This document shows, in pieces, positions 12,460 to 41,774 of a DNA stretch of 64,000 bases. The translations under genes were made by a program, and so were the position numbers. Within the stretch, counting starts at the first letter, position 1; every line of letters begins with the position of its first letter. Source of the DNA: Ecdyonurus torrentis (lineage: Eukaryota; Arthropoda; Insecta; Ephemeroptera; Heptageniidae); NCBI GenBank assembly GCA_949318235.1, contig OX439137.1, positions 16,283,990 to 16,347,989 on the forward strand, read 5' to 3'. A model generated the notes under the pieces. It made no database searches, had not been told where the DNA came from, and saw nothing but the letters and a program-made list of their open reading frames with translations.

Positions 12460-12960
12460 TGACCAGCTTAGGCCGGTAATCGTTAAAAGAACTATATTTT
12501 CATAATAATTTTTTGTATATTTTTTATTTCCAACGAAAGAAAATTTTATTGTTTTCAAATAAAATTGAGTAAATTTAAAAAAGAAAATTGGTTCCGAAAA
12601 AAGTTTTAATGATATTTTTAATATCAAAAAAGTTTCTAATTTAACTAAATTTTGCACACTAAAATTTAAATTTCTACATTTGTATGTTATTGTTAAAGTG
12701 TAAAAACTTAAACATTTGATCGTGTTTTCACATGTTTGACATAACTAAGCTTTTAAGTAACATTTCATCTTTATTATTATTAGCATTATTTATTATTATT
12801 AATATTATAATTAGAAAGTTTGCGAGATATCAGTCGGGCAACTACTGACTCAAAAGCCATCATCTGGTTTTTAATAATTAAACACAAAATTAGATCTACC
12901 AAAGGAATGACAATTTTTACTAGAATGTAAATGGTTACCCGCTAAGTGAACATACTACCT
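12460..12960 (+). mobile_element. Repeat copies: GACCAGCTTAGGCCGG element and TTAA-MITE fragment
   Basis: 12460-12850 matches the 35864-36260 and 59948-60355 family (AATTTTTTGTATATTTTTTATTTCC, CATGTTTGACATAACTAA, GCGAGATATCAGTCG). 12866-12960 resembles part of the TTAA-type MITE (AACACAAAATTAGATCTACC, TTTTTACTAGAATGTAAATGG). Confidence 0.5.
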
Positions 12961-13329
12961 GCAGCACAATTAGCATTATTATTAACTTTTAATATTAATT
13001 AATAATTAATATTAATATTATTATTGTTTGAGATTTGTGGACAATGGCATCCTGTCAAAACCCTTTTAGCATCTCCATTATCAAAGAAAAAAAGTTTTTG
13101 GACTGATTTTAACTCAATAGCTCGTGTATTTTGATGACTCGTTTACGGTCTCAACTCGAGCTGGCTCGTTTTCGAGCTGAAAACTCGAAAAAGCTCGAAA
13201 CCTGGTTTGTTTGGTTTGTCTAAACCGAATATTCGAAAATGTTGGACCGAGTTCGAGTTCAGCTCGGTATAAATTTACAGCTCTATTTGTGTGTAATTAA
13301 CAGAACGAACTTTAATTTTGAGAAAATCT

Positions 13330-13940
13330 TGATATTTTCTATAGCATGAGAGATACCACAATGCAATGTTTGCTGTGCACTGCTGTAGCTGTATTATATA
13401 AATATAGTCAATTGTGGGGGTTCCACGCAAGATGGCGAGTATTATGCATCGGAACCTATGCCGGTGCCTGTAAACTTTCCTATTGTGCCTTTAGTTCTTG
13501 TCTTTCCGTCTTCCTTTTAACCACTACTCCTTTGTAAACCTATTGTCTTCGTTTTCCACTAATTTTTTACTACCAAGCACCGGCTTCATAGTCATTATAT
13601 CCATCTTCATAATCGTTCACCACGTGGAGTGCGTGCAGAGGAGGACATATTGACCATAGGTCATAGTTAAAGTGAAGTGGAAATAGTGTAGAGGCCGATT
13701 GGGCAAGATAGTTTCGCTCCGGGGCTCGTCTGCACACATTTACCACGGATCTTGGATGTGGATGTCTTCGGCCAGTACTTCTTCATAATCGGTTACTGTT
13801 CCGCCCAGAAAGACGGAACGGTTTACATCTCAAAGAGGAGCCTCGACTGGTCAAATTGCTAATAGGCATAGTGCCGCGACTGAATTACATTCATGTGCAT
13901 GTGACCCCACGTCCCACGGCACATGAAAGCGTGGGCCAGT
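13330..13940. other. Comparatively GC-rich segment of unknown origin
   Basis: This block is clearly richer in G+C than its surroundings. It contains short minus-strand open stretches with acidic, Tyr-rich character that end in stops (for example VNDYEDGYNDYEAGAW near 13565-13620 and VTDYEEVLAEDIHIQDPW near 13740-13795). No splice-consistent gene could be assembled. It may be a decayed gene or the remnant of a larger retroelement. Confidence 0.35.
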
Positions 13941-13992
13941 AAAAAACGTTAATCAATAAATAATAGTCAACTGTAACTTTAGAGGTAATATA

Positions 13993-14102
<110 letters not shown>

Positions 14103-14703
14103 TTCTAAAAGAGTTTATTATCTTCAAATCAATAGTTATGCAAATTTATAATTTTTGAATCCACGAAAAATTGATAATTTCTTATTTATTGAAATATAAT
14201 TAATTATTTTTTTGTATAGTGGAAATATAATTGAATATTATTTTATATAATTTAATAAAATTTCGTAAAATGAAAAAAGTTTCAAAAAATTGAAAAATGA
14301 CGTCACAGTCAAGGTATATGGACATAAGAAAAATTTACCGACTTTTATTTAAATATGAAATAATAATTATTTTTTCTATATTTTATGATTTTCATGTTAT
14401 TTGATTGGAATACTTTCATTCATCAATAATGATAATTTCAAGCTAATTTTTACTATTTTGTACGTTTATATATTGACAAAATTTTAAATAAGATAAAATC
14501 AGATATTATATAACATTTTAACCTTCTAATTTTTTTTGTTCAATGAAAAATTATGATGACTACTTTTTACTTCCGCTAATAATTTTTTTTTTATTATTAT
14601 TATTAATTTTTTACATCTGACACCGTTGTAAAAATGTTACTTACAATTTTAGTCACTTTTGTTAAAATTATCTGCATTTTATTTTAATAACTCTCATTTA
14701 TAA

Positions 14704-14750
<47 letters not shown>

Positions 14751-14828
14751 AAAAATGTAAAAAAGAGTAAGTTCAAGGTTTACAACATGCCTTCTTCAAT
14801 GTAATATAATATATCTAACAAATCGATA

Positions 14829-15350
14829 GGGTGTGTGCGCATGACGTCATTTTGAGTGGTTTTTTGAGTTTAGATTCAAATTCTAATTTTTATACATAAG
14901 TTATTATTATATCAATACTATTAAGTGTCGTTTCTTTTTTGTTTTGTTTTTATGTTGTAAATACTTTGACAATCATTTCTATATTGTCATTTATGGCAAT
15001 AACCTAGACTAATGCATTGATTGTATTATGTATGTTGGATGAAAGAAATGAATAAAGAATTTTGAATTTTGAATTTGATGCTCTTCTTGAGCAATGAATA
15101 ACATTGCTCAGCATAGAACATAAACGTAGTTTTTGGCTATTTTCTTTGGAAATTAGCTTCTTCTTTTTTTATTATTATTATTATTTTTTGCATACTTGAA
15201 AAACGAATTCACTTGTTAACAGCATCAATGCTCTCAAAAAAATCGCGAAGTATTTTTAAACTGGCAAAATGTGACATTTTCCTATACCGGCCAATGTTAT
15301 TTAGTACTCACTTATGACGATGACTTTAACATGAATGAAACCACCCTATT
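14829..15350 (-). mobile_element. TATAGGGTGTATGC-family element interrupted by a LINE-like 3' end
   Basis: Reverse-oriented element ends lie at 14829 (AGGGTGTGTGCGCATGACGTCAT) and about 15345 (CATGAATGAAACCACCCTAT), with GAGCAATGAATAACATTGCTCAGCATAG near 15090. The interior 14930-15077 ends AATGAATAAAGAATTTTGAATTTTGAATTTG, a polyadenylation-like signal and simple tail typical of a retroposed LINE or SINE 3' end. Confidence 0.55.
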
Positions 15351-15627
15351 ATAAAAAGGGTCTTATATGAACTCTATAGATAATTTTTTCCAAGCATAAT
15401 ATTTTAACATTGTAAATAGACATACAGAATATATAACTTTAGTATGAAATTTAAAATATAAAAAAAAGAGCAGGAAAATGTATGTGACAGGAAGTTAGAT
15501 ATTCTTTGTTTCATTATAATTGTGATGCAAAAAAAATAATATATTACAACGTATAACATCTCATTATGAAGCACAAAAACGTTATTAGTAATACGAGCAG
15601 GAAAAAATTATAATAACATTTTATGTA

Positions 15628-16487
<860 letters not shown>

Positions 16488-16629
16488 GCTTATATGTGAC
16501 GTAAAGGATACAGAAAATGAGATTTTTAAAATTGATAATTTGATCATGTACACCATATTACTATTTAATTTTATTAATATATCATTATTCGTTAAAAATA
16601 CTTTAATTTTTAAATGTTCTTCATTGGCG

Positions 16630-16990
16630 CGTCTCAATGCAATTTTCATACTGTCGCGAGTCGGGTGCATAGAGTTCTTCCTCATGACGTCATATTTAAT
16701 GCGCTTTGACGCCAAACTGGAGTAATGAATAACAATCAGGCAAAGGTCTTCGTCTTTTTTTTTTTACTTTTTTTTTGTTTTTTTTTTTTTACTTTTGAGA
16801 ATTTGGGTAATTTTTAATAACTATTATTTTTCTCACATACTTGAAATTCAAGCTACTAAAAACATCAATGCTCTCAAAAATATTGCTTAGTATTTTTAAA
16901 ATGCCAAAATGAGTCATTTTCTTATGTGGACCATGTTATTGAGTGATCCCACATGGTGTCGACTTTGACATGAATGCATACACAATATGG
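16630..16990 (-). mobile_element. TATAGGGTGTATGC-family element, reverse
   Basis: It contains CTCATGACGTCATATTTAATGCGCTTTGACGCC, ACATCAATGCTCTCAAAAAT and, at the far end, GTGTCGACTTTGACATGAATGCATACACA. All are shared with complete copies such as 37560-37839. Confidence 0.65.
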
Positions 16991-17182
16991 TTACATTTCA
17001 TGGCGGTCGTGAAAGGTGTAATAAAATAAGCACATCATATCTCACATTTTATGCGTACGTACATTAAATTTTGGAAAATTTCTTGTTATTTTTATCATGA
17101 TAGAACTTGGATATAAAAATAGCAATTATTTAATACAAATTTTAAGTAACTTTGGATTTTAAAGTATAGAAAGTGAGTATAT

Positions 17183-17568
17183 GAGCGAGTGAGTGAGTGA
17201 GTGAGTGAGTGAGTGAGTGAGTGAGTGAGTGAGTGAGTGAGTGAGTGAGTGAGTGAGTGAGTGAGTGAGTGAGTGAGTGAGTGAGTGAGTGAGTGAGTGA
17301 GTGAGTGAGTGAGTGAGTGAGTGAGTGAGTGAGTGAGTGAGTGAGTGAGTGAGTGAGTGAGTGAGTGAGTGAGTGAGTGAGTGAGTGAGTGAGTGAGTGA
17401 GTGAGTGAGTGAGTGAGTGAGTGAGTGAGTGAGTGAGTGAGTGAGTGAGTGAGTGAGTGAGTGAGTGAGTGAGTGAGTGAGTGAGTGAGTGAGTGAGTGA
17501 GTGAGTGAGTGAGTGAGTGAGTGAGTGAGTGAGTGAGTGAGTGAGTGAGTGAGTGAGTGAGTGAGTGA
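17183..17568. repeat. (GAGT)n array
   Basis: About 385 bases of uninterrupted GAGT tetranucleotides lie just 3' of gene A. The Thr/His/Ser/Leu open frame across it is an artefact. Confidence 0.97.
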
Positions 17569-17608
17569 ATATAATAAATAAATAAATGATAAAAACAGTA
17601 ATATTTTC

Positions 17609-17614
17609 TTTATT
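17609..17614 (-). promoter_or_regulatory. Candidate poly(A) signal of gene A (AATAAA)
   Basis: On the minus strand AATAAA lies about 160 bases downstream of the gene A stop codon at 17774-17776. Confidence 0.4.
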
Positions 17615-17773
17615 AAATTCAATAAAAAATTACAACATACTACTAGATAAACTGTGTATATTTAAAGTGGTTATTGTGAAATATCGTGTCTTATTAGCAA
17701 AACTGTGTACAAGCTTTTCAACGCATATTTTTAAGTGTTTACCTATTTAGTTACTGTAGCTATAGCTATATTC

Positions 17774-29559
<11,786 letters not shown>

Positions 29560-29610
29560 GTTGTTACAGCAGATAGTACAATTGTGCCTGCTGTGTGTGT
29601 GTGAGATGTC

Positions 29611-29617
29611 TTATATA
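29611..29617 (-). promoter_or_regulatory. TATA box of gene A
   Basis: On the minus strand TATATAA (context CAATATATAAGAC) lies about 55 bases upstream of the ATG at 29559. A similar spacing is seen in gene B. Confidence 0.55.
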
Positions 29618-29979
29618 TTGCAGTCAAGAGATGAGGTAACACTTTGACTTGAAATTAACACAGTGTATATATCATGATTACATGTTTATGTTTCAAATAG
29701 AGCATATTACATATATATAACTGGTGTATATACCATTTGTCACGTATTTTTAAAATAATATGTATATACGTACACTCACGGCAGAAATTTGTTTAGAGTG
29801 CATGAAGCGTTAAATTAGGTCAAAAATTTTGTATAATATTTGTCACGAACACTTTTAAATAGTGAATAATAAATAAATAATAATGAATAAATGAAAAATC
29901 TCTGCTCCTAAAATGATGAATGCGCAAAATTTAGTGCAAGAAAACAGGGTTAACAAACAACATTATTTTTACGCATAAT

Positions 29980-30299
29980 ATTAATTAATTAATTAATATT
30001 AATTAATACCCATTTTTACTAAAAAAAAAAGTGACACAAAGGATTTTACGTATTTTTACCGCACCAAAACGAGTCAATGAATAACAATGAGAGAGATGTT
30101 CACTGTTGCAATTCTCCACCTTTTATTTGACTTCTATCATTTTAATAATTGGCTTGTTCAAGACAGAAACCAAGTGATGAGTAAATATCATGCAAACAAG
30201 AGAGAAGGAATAATGGGTGGGTGAGCATATTTTGGGTAGAGAACTTTAACAGAGAAGTGACATCCCTATGTTTTAGGCAGACTTGGCAAATTGGCGAGT

Positions 30300-30334
<35 letters not shown>

Positions 30335-30400
30335 ATAAATTTGACTTCTTATAAGGCTTAACATGTTAAACTAACAGTTATAAGTTTTAATGTTTATTTT
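29980..30400. repeat. Host repeat without foldback insert, plus a partial TIR element and a poly(T) run
   Basis: 30035-30190 matches the flanks of the foldback insertion at 9852-10302 but lacks the insert. 30233-30300 carries AGAGAACTTTAACAGAGAAG and TATGTTTTAGGCAGAC from the family at 32565-32803. A T-run follows at 30303-30333. Confidence 0.55.
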
Positions 30401-30661
30401 CTCGCTTCAGAATTGTACGAAAATGAATTAATGAATAAAAATAGTAGAATAAAGAAAAAACTAAATTTAAGCGCCTTTATCGTAGGCAAGTAGTGCAGCA
30501 TTATTGCAAGCCAAGTTGCATAACATTTCTTTTAACCAGGCGCTTTGAAATATTTTAATAGTATTTTTTAATTGCTTCTATACGCTATTTTATTTTAATG
30601 ATAGTTTTCATCTATAAAACAACTCTCTAGTTTGTCAGATATCAGTCGGTCACATACTACC

Positions 30662-31004
30662 TTAAAGCCATAGACCACATAAAACAACACGTGCTTTTTA
30701 ATGAATAAACATGAAATGGGATCTTCAAAACTGATGACAATTTTTACCAGAATGTTAATGTAGCCCCACGAGAGAGCGTGAAAAAACTGTAAAGGATGCA
30801 ATTTGCGAGAAAATTCATGTTTATGACGTCAGAAACAGGCAAAAATAAGTATGAAAATGTTGTGCAGGTTGCATAAATCGGATTTTCAGATCACTGCTAC
30901 GGGGCTACTGTTGGGTTTTGAGACAAACTAAAGATATTTAAGTAAGTACCATCAAGTGTTTTGTGATATAAATGCTTATGTTTTTCTCTGGTCTATTTCT
31001 TTAA
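30662..31004 (+). mobile_element. TTAA-type MITE, complete copy
   Basis: It runs from TTAAAGCCATAGACCACATA to TCTGGTCTATTTCTTTAA, with TTAA at each end, and contains TTTATGACGTCAGAAACAGG. It lies between genes A and B. Confidence 0.75.
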
Positions 31005-31114
31005 GGTAGAAAAAAAACTAAAAAAAAAATTACATTAAAAAATAATGAAAACAAAATTTCTTTATTTAAGTAATTATTTTTAGAAGATTACATATATTTT
31101 TACTAGATATAGCT

Positions 31115-31120
31115 TTTATT
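31115..31120 (-). promoter_or_regulatory. Poly(A) signal of gene B (AATAAA)
   Basis: Minus-strand AATAAA about 55 bases beyond the gene B stop codon at 31175-31177. Confidence 0.55.
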
Positions 31121-31174
31121 TTTGTGAAAATACAGTTTCTCATTTGACTAATGTCTAGTATGTCACTGCCTGTC

Positions 31175-37253
<6,079 letters not shown>

Positions 37254-37303
37254 CTTGGTTCAACGTTCAAACTACAATTGAATGCAATCTATATTTGCCT
37301 ATG

Positions 37304-37310
37304 TTTTATA
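37304..37310 (-). promoter_or_regulatory. TATA box of gene B
   Basis: Minus-strand TATAAAA (context TTTATAAAACATAGG) about 50 bases upstream of the ATG at 37253, parallel to gene A. Confidence 0.55.
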
Positions 37311-37559
37311 AATCTTCACAAAACGTGATAGTATGCAAAATAAACAAAGTTTGCTATATATTGATTGTTTTTTCACGTAAGTTGAACGTGATCGAGTTTA
37401 AGTAGGTAAGAAAACAAAGTTAAAATAATATTTACGACTAACATTTGCCCTATATTAATGTTATTATAATATAATAATAATAATTCACTGCTTTTTTGGA
37501 CGAAATCAGGCTTAACCTTAACCTCCAAATTGAACCTGTCTGTTATACATTAAATGATT

Positions 37560-37839
37560 ATAGAGTGTATGCGGATGACGTCATATTTATTGCGCTTGGA
37601 GGCCATACTGGAGTAGCGCATAACATTGTTCAGCATAGGACAAACTTCATTTAAGCCAATTTTCTTTGGGAAATTGTTTATTTTTTTTTTATATTGTTAT
37701 TTTTCTCACATATTTACAGAATCAATGCTCTCAAAAATATTACATAGAGTTTTTAAACTTGCAAAATGATTGTTTCTACATGTTATTGAGTTAGCCAGCA
37801 TGGCGTCAACTTTAACATGAATGCATACACCCTATATAA
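37560..37839 (-). mobile_element. TATAGGGTGTATGC-family MITE, complete reverse copy
   Basis: The ends are TATAGAGTGTATGCGGATGACGTCAT and ACATGAATGCATACACCCTATA. The interior has TCAGCATAGGACAAACTTCA and ATCAATGCTCTCAAAAAT. Confidence 0.8.
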
Positions 37840-38224
37840 GTTAAAGTCAGTAACATTGAGTTGGATAACTCAATAACATGGGTGGTATAGTAAATTACAT
37901 CATTTTAAATAATAGCTCTAAAATATTTTTGAGAGCTTTGGCAATGCAAATATGGTGCAACTTTAGTATGTTAGAAAAGTAATAATAACACAAAAAATTT
38001 CCACAAAAAATATGCCTAAAATGAAAATTGTCCTATGATCAGCAATGTCATTAACTATTCCAGTATAGCATGAAAACGAATTTATATATGTAATTCGCTC
38101 GCACCCTATAATTCAATGTTATATGAATATAACATATTCAATGTTGGAGATATTTTGCATTGTTATTATTATTTTTTTAAATAAAATTTTTTTTACCTAT
38201 GTTAATTCTCATAATTTGTTTTTC

Positions 38225-38540
38225 TATAGGGTCTATGCATTCATGTTAAAGTCAACGCCATGTTGGATAACCCAATAACATGGGTGACATAGGAAAAAAT
38301 TATTTTGCCAGTTTAAAACCAATATGCAATATTTTTGAGAGCATGGATGTTGTAAACATATTAAATTAGTATCTCGAGTATGTGAGAAAAATAGCAATAA
38401 CAAAAATTAGCAGATTTCCCAAAGAAAATTGGCTTAAGTGAAGTTTGTCCTATGCTGAGTATGCTGAGCAATGTTATTCACTACTTCAGTATGGCCTCCA
38501 AGCGCAATAAATATGACGTCATACGGATACACCCTATAGT
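38225..38540 (+). mobile_element. TATAGGGTGTATGC-family MITE, complete copy
   Basis: It runs TATAGGGTCTATGCATTCATG to ATATGACGTCATACGGATACACCCTATA, about 315 bases, with all family landmarks. A diverged copy (37840-38110) lies between this and the preceding reverse copy. Confidence 0.8.
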
Positions 38541-38921
38541 TTTCTCCGCTTAAATTGATTCAAATGACATATACGTTAAAATTTGATATAAATATATAAC
38601 GTAACTTGCGGTAAAGTTAATAATTAAAATTAAAAGCTTAATAGTAAAAAGGTTTATTATTAAAATTTCCTTCTTATTCTGCGTTTACATATCCATAAGG
38701 GCATTATTTGCTTTTTCCCAAATGGGCATTGTTATTTGATATGAAACAAGACTTATATAATAAGCAAATAATTACTGTGGCAGTTACAGTAATAACAGGT
38801 AAAACTTTTATTCAACTAAGATATTTATTAGTATTTTGTAATTCCTTTTTTTTTTTTTTTTTAATTAATCTGTGCGATATCGAATAAAACATGCAACTCA
38901 TTGATACAATATTTCACTTGT

Positions 38922-39270
38922 AGTCAGTTCGGTCTGCAGATGCGGGGAATTGCGCCCAGTAACCAGATAGATAAGAAGGATAACTGAGACAATTCCTCGT
39001 ATCTCCAGCCGACATAAAGTAGCAGACGTCTAGGTAGCAGCTTGACAGTGCAGCTCACATTAGGGAACGAAGCCCAGTGTTCTCTGTCATGTAGGAACTA
39101 CTGAGCTCGTGCCCCGGTGCAAGCGCACTGTGACTGACTGCCTGCTAGCGCTGCTTATATACTGTCTGGCCTCGCAGCCTCGCGCGCTCATTGGCTCTCG
39201 CTGCGCCGGCGTGTGGCGCAAGCAGTTTAAATGTTCTTTCTGCCGTGTTGAACTTTTATTGCTTTTATTT
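38922..39270 (-). mobile_element. GC-rich promoter-like repeat, LTR-like (copy 2, inverted)
   Basis: It is the reverse complement of 27514-27867 with few differences: CCCAGTAACCAGATAG versus the CTATCTGGATACTGGG mirror, and CGCTGCGCCGGCGTG versus CACGCCGGTGCAGCG. The TATA and initiator-like motifs are preserved. It borders a (TTTA)n array at 39280-39415. The short open frame MPRCKRTV... through it is incidental. Confidence 0.6.
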
Positions 39271-39279
39271 ACGTTGTTT

Positions 39280-39296
39280 ATTTATTTATTATATTT

Positions 39297-39383
<87 letters not shown>

Positions 39384-39420
39384 TTTGTTTATTTGTTTGT
39401 TTATTTATTTATTTATTCAT
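39280..39420. repeat. (TTTA)n array
   Basis: TTTA units with some TTTG, in the same position relative to the promoter-like repeat as the AAAT array at 27331-27505. Confidence 0.95.
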
Positions 39421-39734
39421 TCATTCATTGAATCAACATATTTTTAACTTAAGAGCGCATTTAAAAACGAACCATTGCATCAGAGTAATAGATTCAACTA
39501 AAATTCTTGAGCTACAAAAAGTTAAAGATTTTATTGCGTTCCATGTATTTACAGAGTCGAACAAGTTAAGTCAAAACTTACTATTATATAAAATACATGA
39601 GTACAACTCTGATGGTCAAAGTTTCGAACAATTTATTGTATAGGCAACCTGCAATCACACTAAAATGTTATCTTTATGAGAAAACGCAGCGTCCGCCGCA
39701 ACTCCGTTCTTGAACTAGTGGCTAGAGCTGTACA

Positions 39735-39848
39735 ACATAATATTTATGTGTTTTATCATATCATAATTATTATGCAATATAACATAAATTATGCTGTATT
39801 GAACAAATTGTGCTGAAAATGAGTTAGCATAATTGTTACTTTTTTTTT
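39735..39848. repeat. AGCATAA/GCTAGC repeat
   Basis: It shares ATGCAATATAACATAAATTATGCTGTATTG and GAAAATGAGTTAGCATAATT with the copies at 18180-18368 and 41360-41562. Confidence 0.55.
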
Positions 39849-40424
39849 ATTTACTTTAAATCTTTAAATAATAAAATATATATATATATATTTAATATTT
39901 CAGATAAGATGAAAGAAAGAATATTCAATTCACTTTGTGAGTGTGAGAGGGTGTGTAGGGAATCCCCCCCCCCCCCCCACCCGACGTAATTTGACAGTCA
40001 GCTACTAATCTTTGACCACTTAATGTACCTTATTATTGTTGTCAATATTTTGTATTATGATTATCCAAGAATAATAATAATGAACTAAGATAAGTAAAGT
40101 AAAGTCATCATTCTCTCTCTCTCTCTCTCTCTCTCTACACTTCAAAAACAATGCACTACTTAACATAACAATTATACTGTACAACATAATATTCAAATAT
40201 CTACCAAAGTGAAATGAATAACATTCAATACATTATCCTTAAGGTAAAATAGAAAAACTGGCAACATTGCGATAAAAAATAAAACTAACCCCCGTAAGCT
40301 GCGACACTAACTAACTAGTTAAACCGTAGTTAAGTTGTTATTTTGATTGTTGCAACAATTAAAAAAAGATAACTAAGGTTTAACTAGAAGTTGCAGCTTA
40401 CAGCCCTAATGGTTATAGCATAAC

Positions 40425-41045
40425 GTTGATAACCTAACGATAAAAACCTAAATGACGTCACAAGCGTTAGAATCACAATAAAATACATTTCTCCCCAATA
40501 CTAGTTTGAGCGGATGCACATAGAAAAATTATCTAAAGAGTTACTATGTAGACTTTTTTCATAATAAATTCTTTAGATACATACTAAACTTTTTAGAATC
40601 TAAAGAGTTAACTTTTTACCGCTAAAAAATTTACGTTTGTACTAACGAGTTACTCTTTAAACTTTTTGCAAGAGAGTTATTGTTTAGTACTAAAGAGTTA
40701 TTGATATGTATCTAAATAATTTCTTAAATTTATGTTTTCCGTGCAGTTCAATTAACTATGAAAAATCACTGTGATTGGTCTAGTAGGGTTTATAACACGC
40801 TCTCTGATTGGTTTAGCACCACGGATAGAACTTTTGGCGGGAATGACCTTGTCTTGGCCAGAAATGTTGAACTTGGCCGTTTCAAATCTACATTTTTTTT
40901 TTTAAATTCAATTTCAAGGCATGTCACGTCGCTAACGCTTTTATCTTTAATTTTTTTAACGGTTAGTGACGTCATAACTGTTATTTCAGTAATAATTAAA
41001 GTTTGCTAAACTGTGTACAAGCTATTCAACGATTATTTTTTAGAT
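40425..41045. mobile_element. Foldback element rich in TGACGTCA (copy 3), interrupted
   Basis: AACGTTGATAACC...AATGACGTCACAAGCGTTAGAATCAC at the left and GTTAGTGACGTCATAACTGTTAT...GTGTACAAGCTATTCAACG at the right belong to the family of 26190-26455. Between them, 40505-40745 is another repeat (AAATTATCTAAAGAGTTACT, TTTAGTACTAAAGAGTTATT), seen inverted at 63490-63715. Confidence 0.6.
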
Positions 41046-41562
41046 TTTTGTATTTATTTTCGTCAGTATACAAATACTAACGCTACTGTTAACAAGCAAT
41101 ATTATTATTATTATGAATTTATGAAAGACCATAATATAATCAATGCATTTATATCAGTTTTTTAAGCATAAAAATTTAAAATAATTATTCTCTATGTATA
41201 AATATGTTTGTATTATAATGTCTGTGTTATATTTGTGTATACTTTTGTGACTATCATTTCCAATTGTATCAACTGATACAAAAACCTAAGCGGATATGCA
41301 TTGTTGTATATTGTGATTGTAGGAGGAAAGAAATGAATAAATACACAGATAAAAATAAATACGTAATAATTATGCTAGCTCATTTTCAGCACAATTAATT
41401 CAATATCGCATAACTTATGCTATATTTCACAATAATTATGTTATATAGCATGAAAATTATGTTGTACAGTATAATTGTTTATGTTCTTCCAATTTATCAT
41501 AATTTATGCTATATAATGACATAAATGCAGCATAAACTACGATATTTATTATTTCCGTGTAC
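41046..41562. repeat. LINE-like 3' tail and AGCATAA repeat upstream of gene D
   Basis: 41200-41345 contains ATTGTATCAACTGATACA, ATATGCATTGTTGTATATTGTG and GAAAGAAATGAATAAATA, matching inverted sequence at 43640-43880. 41360-41562 is the AGCATAA family. No exon is supported here. Confidence 0.45.
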
Positions 41563-41774
41563 AATTGAATTTTTTTTACTGGTCTAAATATTTTCATTGG
41601 TAAGTAGACGTCTGTTTTGCTAGTGTACGGTCAGATAATATTCAAATGAAGGTCAGTGAGCACCTGCTTATCTTGTGTTTATCTAATAACCTAGTTCTAT
41701 GTATCAGATCGCGTGTGTCTTACATCTAGTGTGTATTTATCAACAATAATTACAAGTGAAGTATTGTTGACAAG

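Noticed and set aside
39109..39643. MPRCKRTV... and MALAAPAC... frames (also at 27063-27677)
   Set aside because: They run from the promoter-like repeat into a TTTA array; both copies belong to a repeat, and no conserved protein feature is present.
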